The notes under the pieces were generated by a model. The model did no database searches, was not told where the DNA came from, and worked only from the letters and a program-made list of their open reading frames with translations. Positions 26,494 through 35,400 of a DNA stretch of 64,000 bases are shown here, in pieces. The position numbers and the translations under genes are program-made. Positions within the stretch are counted from its first letter, which is position 1; each line of letters starts with the position of its first letter. The stretch is from Aliiglaciecola sp. LCG003. GTDB taxonomy: Bacteria > Pseudomonadota > Gammaproteobacteria > Enterobacterales > Alteromonadaceae. The DNA lies in contig NZ_CP128185.1 of NCBI RefSeq assembly GCF_030316135.1, forward strand, positions 3,658,001 through 3,722,000, given 5' to 3'.

Positions 26494-26760
26494 CTACTCT
26501 TCGTCTACGCCAAAGCGTTTATCTAAAATATTCATTTGACGAACGTAGACAAAAATCAACGCCACAAATACGTAAATAGCACCTTGCTGGGCAAACCAGA
26601 ACCCTAATTTGAAACCAAAGAACCTGATTTCATTCAATACATCAACAAGTAGAATGCCGAATCCAAAGGACACAACAAACCACACAGTCAGCAGTTTCAT
26701 CATTAACGAGATATTTTCTCGCCAGTAGGCTTTTTTATCTTCTTCTGTTTTAAACGCCAT
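26494..26760 (-). CDS. DUF4212 small membrane subunit of the symporter
   Basis: About 88 residues from the ATG at 26760, which has GAGGAA about 7 nt upstream; an in-frame start 30 nt earlier lacks this. It has two membrane helices (LLTVWFVVSFGFGILLVDVL and GAIYVFVALIFVYVRQMNIL) around the FGFKLGFWFAQQGA motif. This matches DUF4212 proteins that sit just ahead of SSS symporters of the VC_2705 type and resemble the short partner subunits of other carriers. It is the first gene of the symporter transcript, whose upstream region holds a candidate CrbR site. Confidence 0.88.
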   Translation of the reverse strand: MAFKTEEDKKAYWRENISLMMKLLTVWFVVSFGFGILLVDVLNEIRFFGFKLGFWFAQQGAIYVFVALIFVYVRQMNILDKRFGVDEE

Positions 26761-26878
26761 TTTCGTTTCCTCACGCTTGTCGTCTGGCAATTGGCTTCGG
26801 CGTGGACAAACACAAAAAATCTATGTACCTACCAAAGCATTGCTATCTAATCTAGACCGCTATTGCTTGTAGGCAAAT

Positions 26879-26894
26879 GAGACCATGGTCGTAG
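26879..26894. promoter_or_regulatory. Candidate CrbR site upstream of the symporter operon (and crbS)
   Basis: GAGACCATGGTCGTAG lies 119 nt before the DUF4212 start and about 140 nt before crbS. Its centre is the perfect palindrome GACCATGGTC (26881-26890). A close match occurs upstream of acs (34014-34029) in the same orientation relative to the gene. Assignment to CrbR is inference from position. Confidence 0.5.
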
Positions 26895-27032
26895 ACCCTT
26901 AATTTATTTTCTATTGGTTTAATGTGATAAGGTTAATTAACCACTTGCAGAGCGTTATCATTACCTAGCTAGGTGTCTGCACGATTGGAATAACTTATTA
27001 AAATAAATAGTGTTTTTTGAAAGGTTAATTGC

Positions 27033-30000
27033 ATGACTCTAGGTTGGGTAGCACTGGCGCTTATTTATCTTACCGGTTTGTTTTGGATTGCCCGCTGGGG
27101 TGAAAAAGACACGCCCCTAGCACGCTCAATCACTTCTCATCCGGCAGTGTATTCATTAGCACTAGCGATTTATTGTACCGCTTGGACCTTCTTCGGTGCA
27201 GTAGGGGAGGCGGCACGTAAAGACTGGCAATATTTGCCCATATTACTTGGCCCAGCGCTGGTATATATTTTTGGCTATCGCTTCATACATAAACTCGTGT
27301 TGGTTAGCAAAAAACAAAATATTACGACTATTGCCGACTTTATTTCGTCCCGTTATGGCAAACGGCAAACGGTTGCATTGTTAGTAACCATCATAGCCCT
27401 GCTGGCCACCATTCCCTATGTGGCATTGCAACTAAAAGCCATTGGCTCAGCCTTTCAACTTGTCTCAGCGCAAGCCCATAGCGAGCTAATAGTGCTTATA
27501 GCGACCGGGTTTATCGCGCTGTTTTCGATTTATTTTGGTACCCAACGAGCCGACGTTACTGAGTACCGCCGGGGACTGATACTGGCTATCGCATTTGAGT
27601 CAAGCGTGAAATTAATAGCTCTCATCTGCGTTGCCGTAGTGGCGTACTTTTGGGCCAACTTTGATGACCTTGACACGTTTTCGGTGGCCATATCATCCTT
27701 TACCTCCTTCGAGCGCCTGCAAACCTTTCCCTTTATTGCACAGACGATTATGGCGGCAGCAGCGATAATTTGTTTGCCTCGTCAGTTCCACGTCGCTGTG
27801 GTTGACAATGTAAATTTGCAGCAACTCAAAACTGCTAGATGGCTCTTTCCCCTCTATCTCATTGCCACAGCTATGGTTATCCCAATATTGGCTGCTGCTG
27901 GACAAGCCTTGATGGGCAATCAGGATCCCGACACCTACGTGCTCGGATTAGCCATTTTGACTGATTCGCTTATCATAAAAATGTTAGTTTTTGTCGGCGG
28001 ATTATCGGCGGCTACCGCGATGATTATCATTGCGACCTTGACCCTAAGTACCATGCTGACTAACGACGTCATTCTGCCCAAGGTATTGGCCCGCAAGCAT
28101 CAAAGCGACGGCTTGACCGACTACGCAAAAATGATTGTCAATGTCAGACGTATCGTGATTGCGGCACTACTATTATTGGCCTATGTGTACCATCAATACA
28201 TGGCGGGAAGCCGATCTTTAGCGTCCATAGGACTAGTGGCTTTTTCGCTAGTGATTCAATTGCTACCGGCTATTTTAGGCGGATTATATTGGAAGAAGGG
28301 TCATGCTCATGGTGTATATGCTGGACTTTTAGCTGGTGTTGTCACTTGGGTCTTGTGGTTATTACTGCCTCTCACAGACGGAGAACCGGCTTATCGGCTG
28401 CAGACGGATACTATCAGTATAGGCGCAATGCTCAGCCTAGCGGCAAATACTCTGTGTTATGTGTTCTTTTCGATTTTTTCCCATGATAGTTTAATTGATC
28501 GCATTCAGGCACAAGCTTTCGTATCCCCCAGGGAGGGACAACTCAGTGACTTCAAAAAACAACAAACCTCAGCAACGGTAGCTGATCTTGCCACCTTGAT
28601 GAGTACCTTTTTAGGTGACACTAGAGTTGAAAACTTAATTTCCGATTTCGAGCGACGCAAACATAAAACCTTACGACAAAGCCATTCGCCAGACAGTGAT
28701 TTTTTGCAGTTTTGTGAACTGTCATTGGGAGGCGTGATCGGCGCATCAAGCGCCAAAGCCCTAATTGACAGTGCTGTCAGCGGCAAGAAATTAAATTTTG
28801 AAGAGGTAGTAACCTTCTTTGATGACACCACACAAGCCATTCAATTTAACGCTACTGCATTATTCACTTCCATAGAAAGTCTAGATCAGGGGATCAGTGT
28901 CATCGATAAACAATTAAAAATGGTGGCGTGGAATAAACGTTATCTTGAATTGTTTGATTATCCCGATGACATGTTAAGTGTAGGCACTCCTATTGAGAAC
29001 TTGGTTCGGTTCAATGCTATGCGCGGCGAATGTGGCGTGGGTGATATTGAGGTGTTAGTGCAAAAGCGCGTGTCCCATCTCAAAGCCGGACACCCGCATA
29101 GGTTCGTCAGACAACGCAGTGATGGTCGCATGATTGAGATGGTCGGTAATCCCCTACCCGGCGGCGGCTTCGTTACCAGCTTCAATGATATAACCTCGCA
29201 TATCGAGATCCAAAAAGCCCTTAAAGAAGCCAATATTAATCTTGAACGTAGAATTGAGAAACGGGGCGAGGAAGTGCAAGCGATTAACGCTGAATTACGT
29301 TCTGAAATCGTACGCCGGGCTGAGTTAGAAACCCAACTGGTTCAAGCGCGAAAAGACGCTGAAGCGGCCAACGCTAGCAAAACTCGCTTTTTGGCCTTAG
29401 CCAGCCATGATGTATTGCAGCCGCTCAACGCGGCAAAGCTCTATCTATCTGCCTTACACGAAATTGAGGTCGGACCTGAAGCAAGGAGTATACTGGCAAA
29501 ATTGGGCGACAGCGTAACCTCCAGCGAAACGTTAATTTCGACCTTACTGGATATTTCTAGGCTAGATCAAGGTGAGATTAAGCTATCGATTGAAACATTT
29601 TCGTTGGCACAACTGTTACAACCCTTGCTTGATGAATTCAGTATGAAGGCAGAAAATAAAGGACTAAACCTAAAATCACGCCTAGGGAGTCATTGGGTCA
29701 AAACCGATAAAACACACTTATATAGGATAGTTCAAAACTTACTATCCAACGCAGTTAAATATAGTGAACACGGACATATTTTGATCTCTGCCAGAACACG
29801 CCAACAGCACATTTTACTCCAAGTGTGGGATACGGGAATCGGGATCTCCGAAGAAGAACAAGGTCGAATTTTTTCAGATTTTTACCGTGTCGACGGCAGT
29901 TCTCAACATGGGGTGGGCTTAGGTCTAGGAGTAGTGTCTCGTATGGCTTCGAAACTGGATGTGTCTGTTAATGTCAGATCAAGATTAGGCACAGGAAGTT

Positions 30001-30446
30001 GCTTTTCAATCCTTGTCCCTGCGGTAGAAGCCGAAATCACAACGTCTAAGAGCACCAGCATACTAGGCTCCAACTTAGATAACCTGCAAGTATTGTGTAT
30101 AGATGACAAGCACGAAAATCTTGATGCCATGCAGACCTTGTTGGACAAGTGGCATATCCATACCAATACAGCTCTCAATTTAGCTCAAGCTCTAGCTACA
30201 TTAGAGCAACATACCCCCAATGTATTATTAGTCGATTATCATTTAGGTGAAAGCAAAAATGGTATTGAGGTAATTGAACTCATTTGGCAACAACTTGAAC
30301 AGCGTATTCCGGCTGTATTGGTCACAGCCAATCAAGAAGACAATATCATGGAGTTGTGTCATGAAAAACATATCAGTTACTTAAGCAAACCAGTTAAACC
30401 GGCTAAACTCCGTGCGCTACTAAATAGTTTCAAAGCTCAGATCTAG
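27033..30446 (+). CDS. crbS: CrbS-type hybrid sensor kinase with N-terminal SSS transporter domain
   Basis: A 1137-residue membrane protein. Residues ~1-490 are a 13-helix sodium:solute-symporter-like module (LPILLGPALVYIFGYRF, YFGTQRADVTEYRRGL, MTNDVILPK-type loop). Residues ~620-740 are a PAS_7-like domain (SLDQGISVIDKQLKMVAWNK). A coiled coil leads to the HisKA box with phospho-acceptor His792 (LALASHDVLQPLNAAK). The ATPase has the N box NLLSNAVKYS, DTGIGI and GVGLGLGVVSR. A C-terminal receiver carries Asp1068 (LLVDYHLGES). CrbS with CrbR is known from Vibrio and Pseudomonas to switch on acs and acetate use; the adjacent LuxR-type regulator and acs fit. AAAGG precedes the ATG. Confidence 0.9.
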   Translation: MTLGWVALALIYLTGLFWIARWGEKDTPLARSITSHPAVYSLALAIYCTAWTFFGAVGEAARKDWQYLPILLGPALVYIFGYRFIHKLVLVSKKQNITTIADFISSRYGKRQTVALLVTIIALLATIPYVALQLKAIGSAFQLVSAQAHSELIVLIATGFIALFSIYFGTQRADVTEYRRGLILAIAFESSVKLIALICVAVVAYFWANFDDLDTFSVAISSFTSFERLQTFPFIAQTIMAAAAIICLPRQFHVAVVDNVNLQQLKTARWLFPLYLIATAMVIPILAAAGQALMGNQDPDTYVLGLAILTDSLIIKMLVFVGGLSAATAMIIIATLTLSTMLTNDVILPKVLARKHQSDGLTDYAKMIVNVRRIVIAALLLLAYVYHQYMAGSRSLASIGLVAFSLVIQLLPAILGGLYWKKGHAHGVYAGLLAGVVTWVLWLLLPLTDGEPAYRLQTDTISIGAMLSLAANTLCYVFFSIFSHDSLIDRIQAQAFVSPREGQLSDFKKQQTSATVADLATLMSTFLGDTRVENLISDFERRKHKTLRQSHSPDSDFLQFCELSLGGVIGASSAKALIDSAVSGKKLNFEEVVTFFDDTTQAIQFNATALFTSIESLDQGISVIDKQLKMVAWNKRYLELFDYPDDMLSVGTPIENLVRFNAMRGECGVGDIEVLVQKRVSHLKAGHPHRFVRQRSDGRMIEMVGNPLPGGGFVTSFNDITSHIEIQKALKEANINLERRIEKRGEEVQAINAELRSEIVRRAELETQLVQARKDAEAANASKTRFLALASHDVLQPLNAAKLYLSALHEIEVGPEARSILAKLGDSVTSSETLISTLLDISRLDQGEIKLSIETFSLAQLLQPLLDEFSMKAENKGLNLKSRLGSHWVKTDKTHLYRIVQNLLSNAVKYSEHGHILISARTRQQHILLQVWDTGIGISEEEQGRIFSDFYRVDGSSQHGVGLGLGVVSRMASKLDVSVNVRSRLGTGSCFSILVPAVEAEITTSKSTSILGSNLDNLQVLCIDDKHENLDAMQTLLDKWHIHTNTALNLAQALATLEQHTPNVLLVDYHLGESKNGIEVIELIWQQLEQRIPAVLVTANQEDNIMELCHEKHISYLSKPVKPAKLRALLNSFKAQI

Positions 30447-30476
30447 GGTCGATGACGTTTTCTGTCGATTGGCCAG

Positions 30477-31178
30477 TTAACTCAAGATGCCAACGGCTCC
30501 GAATATGGCAAACAGTATGGGTTGATGGACAAGATAGATGATTAAACTATGACGACTGGCGAAGGATATGAGTGGGCGATTACCAATATGTTTAGCCATA
30601 TCTCGTGTAAACCAAGCTTGATAAGCCAGCCAAACTCCAATTAACACTACCCCTGTCCAAGGGAAAAGTCCCACATAATCATTAGTATAGCTTGACAGCA
30701 TATGGGCTATTGGATGAAAAGGAAAGAAGCTACTGACCCATCCTAAGTTGTAGATAGCAATAACTATTAGGCCCAGGACTAAGGCCACATTAGGTAAACT
30801 TGCAAAGATGGCGGTTAAAACACTGGCCACTGCAATGAAATGCAGCACTCCAAAGAAAATCCAATTATCCGCGGCCATAATTAAGGAAGAAATAGTAACC
30901 GCTATCGCTGCCAAGATTAGCCAGGTTAAGCGCTGTACAAAATGCTTTGCTTTGAATCCTGAACCATGCACCACCGCTAAAGAAAAACCGACACATAAAA
31001 AGAACAACGTCAGTATTACCTGACGAAATTGTCTCCAGCCCTCACCGTCTGGCGTATCCCAGCTTACATAGCCAAAGAATTTAAGATCGTAAATAAAATG
31101 AAATATCACCATCAATAGAATGGCAACAAAACGCATAAAATCGACGGTATAAACCCGCTGACTAGGAAGTTTACTCAT
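30477..31178 (-). CDS. DUF1624 / heparan-alpha-glucosaminide acetyltransferase-like membrane protein
   Basis: About 233 residues from the ATG at 31178, which overlaps the crbR stop as TAATG; this coupling favours it over the in-frame TTG 15 nt upstream. Seven or so membrane helices. The N-terminal RVYTVDFMRFVAILLMVIFH carries the arginine/aspartate and the His typical of DUF1624/HGSNAT and acyltransferase-3-like proteins. Relatives transfer acetyl groups across the membrane, but short bacterial members are uncharacterised. Co-transcription with crbR in an acetate locus makes an acetyl-linked role attractive, though unproven. Confidence 0.8.
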   Translation of the reverse strand: MSKLPSQRVYTVDFMRFVAILLMVIFHFIYDLKFFGYVSWDTPDGEGWRQFRQVILTLFFLCVGFSLAVVHGSGFKAKHFVQRLTWLILAAIAVTISSLIMAADNWIFFGVLHFIAVASVLTAIFASLPNVALVLGLIVIAIYNLGWVSSFFPFHPIAHMLSSYTNDYVGLFPWTGVVLIGVWLAYQAWFTRDMAKHIGNRPLISFASRHSLIIYLVHQPILFAIFGAVGILS

Positions 31179-31840
31179 TAGCTTTTGTGGCAAAGTTCTG
31201 GGGCTGGAGGCTCTAACTGCAATTGCGAGGATATCAACACCGCTTGGGTACGATTGTTGATACCCAGTTTTTTAAATAATGCCGTCACGTGCGCTTTAAC
31301 TGTTGCTTCGGCGATATCCAATTCATAACCAATCTGTTTATTCAACAAACCGTCCCGCATAAAACACAACACTTTGTATTGGGCGGGCGTCAAGGTCGCG
31401 ACTCTTTCAGCCAACTGGACAAACTCGCTATCTGGTTGTTCAATTTCATTGACCATAGCGTCAGGGATCCAATTATCACCATCCAAAATACGGCCCACCG
31501 CCTCAGCGATAGATTGCGCGCTGGTGGTCTTGGGTATAAAGCCCATCGCCCCACTGCCCATCACTTTTGAAATAATATTTTTATCTTCAAGTCCTGAAAC
31601 TACGGCGACAGGTAATTGGGGATAGAGTTTGCGAATGTGGATCAGACCAAACAAATCATTACTACCAGGCATATGTAAATCAAGTAACAACAAATCAATA
31701 TCATGCTGCTGAATGATTTCTAAGGTCTGATTTAAATCACTAGACTCAAGTAGTGTTAACGGCTTATCAGAATGAGTAAGTGCCAAACGCAAAGCATCCC
31801 GATATAGGGGGTGGTCATCAGCGATGAGTAAAGTAAACAT
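31178..31840 (-). CDS. crbR: CrbR-type LuxR-family response regulator
   Basis: I place the start at 31840 (MFTLLIADDHPLYRDAL), where receiver homology begins; the frame is open to an ATG at 31906 and neither start has a clear ribosome binding site. About 220 residues. The receiver (1-125) has the acidic pair DD, phospho-acceptor Asp in LLLLDLHMPGSND, and the Lys in GFIPKTTSAQ. The C-terminal LuxR helix-turn-helix is LLNKQIGYELDIAEATVKAH. It is the predicted partner of CrbS, encoded on the other side of the DUF1624 gene, and the predicted activator of acs and the symporter. Confidence 0.88.
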   Translation of the reverse strand: MFTLLIADDHPLYRDALRLALTHSDKPLTLLESSDLNQTLEIIQQHDIDLLLLDLHMPGSNDLFGLIHIRKLYPQLPVAVVSGLEDKNIISKVMGSGAMGFIPKTTSAQSIAEAVGRILDGDNWIPDAMVNEIEQPDSEFVQLAERVATLTPAQYKVLCFMRDGLLNKQIGYELDIAEATVKAHVTALFKKLGINNRTQAVLISSQLQLEPPAPELCHKS

Positions 31841-31952
31841 ATGAGTTTTTATTTTTGTTATAGGGTAGTGGTCATTCAAACAGGCTAAAGCGAACAAATC
31901 AATCATTGCGTTAAAAGTTTGTAAAATAAGGTAGGGAAAATGCAGGCAAGCG

Positions 31953-31988
31953 CCAAAGTTTGGGCATCAACTTTGGATGCCCAAACTT
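31953..31988 (-). terminator. Hairpin after acs, with two mutually exclusive folds
   Basis: AAGTTTGGGCATC (31956-31968) pairs perfectly with GATGCCCAAACTT (31976-31988) around 7 nt. An alternative stem, CCAAAGTT (31953-31960) with AACTTTGG (31969-31976), uses the same bases. On the minus strand it lies 5 nt past the acs stop codon. The trailing T run is weak. Confidence 0.65.
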
Positions 31989-31993
31989 ATTTG

Positions 31994-33934
31994 CTAGGGA
32001 TTTAAGCGGTGCTCGATAAGCTCGTCGACAACACCAGGATCTGCTAGTGTCGAAGTATCACCTAGCTGATTGTGCTCATTGGCTGCTATCTTGCGCAAGA
32101 TCCGTCGCATGATTTTTCCAGAGCGGGTCTTTGGCAATCCTAACGTCCAGTGGATCAGATCAGGAACAGCGATGGGGCTGAGCTCAGTTCGCACCCAACG
32201 TTTGACTTCCGCAGTTAGCTCATCGGTCACTACTGTTCCTTCAATCGGAATAACGTAAACATAGATCCCCTGCCCCTTAATGTCATGTGGGTAACCTACA
32301 ACAGCCGCTTCAGCAATGGCCGGGTGTGACACTAATGCACTTTCAATTTCAGCGGTCCCAAGGCGATGTCCCGAGACATTGAGTACATCATCTACTCGAC
32401 CGGTGATCCAATAATAGCCATCTTCATCCCGACGACAACCATCCCCAGTGAAATAGCAATTATCATAGGTACTGAAATAGGTTTGTACGAACCTTTCATG
32501 ATCACCATAAATAGTTCTGGCCTGGGCAGGCCAACTGTCTTTAATGATTAAATTGCCTTCTGTTGCACCACTTAACTCGTCACCATTGCTATCTACCAGC
32601 GCGGGTTGAACCCCGAAAAATGGATTGGTAGCCGAACCCGGTTTTAGAGCTGTGATGCTTGGCATAGGCGAAATCATAATGCCACCGGTCTCAGTTTGCC
32701 ACCAAGTGTCTACAATCGGACAACGACCCTTGCCAATAGTCTCATGATACCAGTGCCACGCCTCCGGGTTAATGGGCTCGCCAACCGACCCAAGCAAACG
32801 CAAAGAATCACAATGAGTGCCTTGGGCTGCGAAGTCGCCATGAGCCATGAGGGCGCGAATTGCGGTTGGTGCAGTATATAAAATATTAACCTGATGCTTA
32901 TCTACTATCTGACAAATTCTTCTTACATCTGGGTAGGTGGGTACGCCTTCGAATAATAAGGTTGTCGCACCATTGGCTAACGGACCATAGACCATATAAG
33001 TATGTCCGGTTATCCAGCCAACATCTGCAGCACACCAATATATTTCACCTGGACGGTAATCGAATACATATTTGTGAGTCGCAGCGGCATAGACTAAATA
33101 ACCACCGGTAGTATGTAATACCCCTTTAGGTGTGCCCGTTGAACCTGAGGTATACAGAATAAAAAGTGGATCTTCCGCATTCATGGCAACAGGTTCACAG
33201 TGCGCGGAACAATCTGATGTCAATTCATGCCACCACAGGTCTTTTCCTGAAAACGCCACATCCGAACCAGTATTTTTAAACACTATGACGTTTTCAATAC
33301 TAGGACAGCGGTCATTAGCAATTGCCTGATCAACGTTCACTTTCAATGGTACGCAATTTCCACCGCGACGCCCTTCGTCCGCCGTAATAACTAGTTTGGC
33401 TGTAGAGTCATTAATGCGATCTGCTATAGCGTTAGGTGAAAATCCACCAAATACTATGGAATGCACTGCGCCAATGCGGGTACAGGCCAACATAGCTACT
33501 GCAGCCTCTGGCACCATAGGCATATAAATAGCGACACGATCGCCCTTCTGTATCCCTAACTTTTTCATCCCATTAGCAAGTTGACAGACCTGATCGTGAA
33601 GTTGTTGATAGGTTATTTTTTTGTCAACCTCAGGAGAGTCTCCTTCCCACAATATGGCAGTCTCATTGGCTTGAGTAGCTAAATGACGGTCGATACAGTT
33701 GTAACTTACATTCAATTCACCATCTTCAAACCACTTGATGGTGACATTATCTTTGGCAAAGGAAGTATTTTTAATTTTGTTAGGGAAGCGCGACCAATCT
33801 AAAATTTTAGCCTGTTCTTTCCAAAACGTATCGGGGGCATCTATTGACTGTTGATACATCTTCTGATGTTGCTCAACAGTTAAATGTGAGCCTTGCTTGG
33901 CGTGCTCAGGTACCGGATAAATTAAATCTGTCAT
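31994..33934 (-). CDS. acs: Acetyl-CoA synthetase
   Basis: About 646 residues from the ATG at 33934, with GGAG 6 nt upstream; an in-frame GTG 15 nt earlier overlaps that site. It converts acetate, ATP and CoA to acetyl-CoA via acetyl-AMP in the cytosol. Motifs: [20 protein letters not shown] (P-loop A3), [15 protein letters not shown] (A5), [20 protein letters not shown] (A7), [19 protein letters not shown] (A8 hinge) and [18 protein letters not shown], whose Lys is the acetylation-controlled catalytic residue. Length equals E. coli Acs (652) within a few residues. It is divergent from the porin gene; the shared region has candidate CrbR sites. Confidence 0.96.
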   Translation of the reverse strand: MTDLIYPVPEHAKQGSHLTVEQHQKMYQQSIDAPDTFWKEQAKILDWSRFPNKIKNTSFAKDNVTIKWFEDGELNVSYNCIDRHLATQANETAILWEGDSPEVDKKITYQQLHDQVCQLANGMKKLGIQKGDRVAIYMPMVPEAAVAMLACTRIGAVHSIVFGGFSPNAIADRINDSTAKLVITADEGRRGGNCVPLKVNVDQAIANDRCPSIENVIVFKNTGSDVAFSGKDLWWHELTSDCSAHCEPVAMNAEDPLFILYTSGSTGTPKGVLHTTGGYLVYAAATHKYVFDYRPGEIYWCAADVGWITGHTYMVYGPLANGATTLLFEGVPTYPDVRRICQIVDKHQVNILYTAPTAIRALMAHGDFAAQGTHCDSLRLLGSVGEPINPEAWHWYHETIGKGRCPIVDTWWQTETGGIMISPMPSITALKPGSATNPFFGVQPALVDSNGDELSGATEGNLIIKDSWPAQARTIYGDHERFVQTYFSTYDNCYFTGDGCRRDEDGYYWITGRVDDVLNVSGHRLGTAEIESALVSHPAIAEAAVVGYPHDIKGQGIYVYVIPIEGTVVTDELTAEVKRWVRTELSPIAVPDLIHWTLGLPKTRSGKIMRRILRKIAANEHNQLGDTSTLADPGVVDELIEHRLNP

Positions 33935-34013
33935 TAGGTTCTCCACCAAAATTTATTCAAAACATCGTTACTTCATATTAGCGTACTTTAACTTTATACC
34001 GTTATTGTGGAAT

Positions 34014-34029
34014 GAGACTTTGGTCTTAG
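34014..34029. promoter_or_regulatory. Candidate CrbR site upstream of acs and the porin
   Basis: GAGACTTTGGTCTTAG lies 80 nt before the acs start and 118 nt before the porin start. It matches the site upstream of the symporter operon (26879-26894) at 13 of 16 positions and in the same orientation relative to its minus-strand gene. Confidence 0.5.
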
Positions 34030-34053
34030 CTTTTCACGCTACTAAATATTGTA

Positions 34054-34073
34054 CGACTTCAGTCTTATAGACC
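34054..34073. promoter_or_regulatory. Second, weaker candidate site of the same motif
   Basis: CGACTTCAGTCTTATAGACC aligns with GACYWTGGTCKTAG and also ends in the TAGACC seen beside the symporter site (TAGACCC at 26892-26898). Two sites 40 bp apart, about four helical turns, would place bound dimers on one face of the DNA. Confidence 0.35.
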
Positions 34074-34146
34074 ATCGGCTTATATGTAAATTTAATTACC
34101 AAGTGCTAAATTTAGGCGGGTATTAATTCTGCACTAGGAAAAAATA

Positions 34147-35310
34147 ATGAGAACACACATTGCAGCAACGGTCGCACTAGCTATAACAGGACTTACAACT
34201 TTTAACACACAAGCCAATATTCTTGATAAAACTGACGTGAAATTTTCAGGTTACGTCAAAGCAGACGCCATGTTTAGCAGTTATAGTGATGGTACTCTGG
34301 CTGCGGGCAACATAGGTCGAGATTTCTATTTGCCTAGTTTAACCCCAGTGGGTGGCAATGAAGAATCGACTCAATTCGATGCACATATAAAGCAAACTCG
34401 ATTCAGATTTACCACCAATACCAATCTTGATAACAATGAAACGGTTACTGCGGTGATAGAACTTGACTTTCATGCCACACCGGATGGTAATGAGCGGGTA
34501 AGTAATTCATATGAACCTAGAGTAAGACACGCATTCATAAAATACAATAATTGGCTGATCGGGCAAACTTGGTCAACCTTCCAAGATGTTAGAACCTTAC
34601 CAGAAACATTAGACTTTATTGGTACAACAGACGGTACCATTTTTGTCCGTCAAGCGATGGTGAAATATAGCAGTGGTGGCTTTGAAGTATCACTGGAAAA
34701 TCCAGAAACCACCATCAGCCCATTTGGCGGTGGTGCTCGCATCGTTGGGGATGACAATACTCTGCCTGACTTAGCGGCTCGCTATACCTTCAAAGGAGAT
34801 TGGGGCCACTTTGCCGTAGCAGGTCTATTGCGTCAGCTAGAATATGTTGACAAGCAAGGCTCAGCTAATATTGATACGACAGAAACTAGCGCTGGTATTA
34901 GTTTGACTGCTAAGTTCATGCTCGGTCAAGATGACCTTCGTTTAATGGCCACCTTCGGTAGTGGCTTAGGTCGTTACTTGGCGCTCAATGCAGTAAATGG
35001 TGCGGTGCTCAACGCCAATAATGAACTGGAAGCAATTGATTCATCGGGTATCTCTATCGCCTACCGTCATCTGTGGAATGACACATGGAGAAGTAACTTT
35101 ACTTATTCAATGTTTAGCGCAGACAATGACACTGCTTTAACAGGCACCGCCACCACTAAACAAACGTACAGTGCTCGCGCCAACATACTCTTTTCTCCAT
35201 CCAAAGAGCTAACCTTTGGTGCAGAATACGCTTATGCGAAACGGGAATTGGAAACCGGAGCAGATGGTGATATGAGTCGCCTACAATTTTCGGCGAAATA
35301 TGCGTTTTAA
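34147..35310 (+). CDS. DcaP-like trimeric outer-membrane porin
   Basis: A 387-residue protein with a signal peptide (MRTHIAATVALAITGLTTFNTQA) and a beta-rich mature part ending SRLQFSAKYAF (terminal Phe). FSGYVKADAMFSSYSDG, IKQTRFRFTTNTNL, RHAFIKYNNWLIGQTWSTFQ and LPETLDFIGTTDGTIF are characteristic of the DcaP group, which admits dicarboxylates and other small anions. It lacks the N-terminal coiled coil of Acinetobacter DcaP. Being divergent from acs with candidate CrbR sites between, it may be the outer-membrane entry for the acid metabolised here. It ends in a strong terminator. Confidence 0.85.
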   Translation: MRTHIAATVALAITGLTTFNTQANILDKTDVKFSGYVKADAMFSSYSDGTLAAGNIGRDFYLPSLTPVGGNEESTQFDAHIKQTRFRFTTNTNLDNNETVTAVIELDFHATPDGNERVSNSYEPRVRHAFIKYNNWLIGQTWSTFQDVRTLPETLDFIGTTDGTIFVRQAMVKYSSGGFEVSLENPETTISPFGGGARIVGDDNTLPDLAARYTFKGDWGHFAVAGLLRQLEYVDKQGSANIDTTETSAGISLTAKFMLGQDDLRLMATFGSGLGRYLALNAVNGAVLNANNELEAIDSSGISIAYRHLWNDTWRSNFTYSMFSADNDTALTGTATTKQTYSARANILFSPSKELTFGAEYAYAKRELETGADGDMSRLQFSAKYAF

Positions 35311-35359
35311 AGGATGATAAATTATCCATTAAAACTAACTTAGAGCATGATTTGATGGG

Positions 35360-35391
35360 AAAAGAGGCCTAATATTAGACCTCTTTTTTTT
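35360..35391 (+). terminator. Terminator after the DcaP-like porin
   Basis: AAAGAGG (35361-35367) pairs with CCTCTTT (35380-35386), with an inner CTAATATTAG palindrome and one mismatch, followed by a run of T to 35391. Confidence 0.92.
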
Positions 35392-35400
35392 GTCATTAAA

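Noticed and set aside
27033..28500. A separate sodium symporter gene
   Set aside because: The transporter-like part is fused in frame to PAS, kinase and receiver domains, as in CrbS; it is a sensor module.
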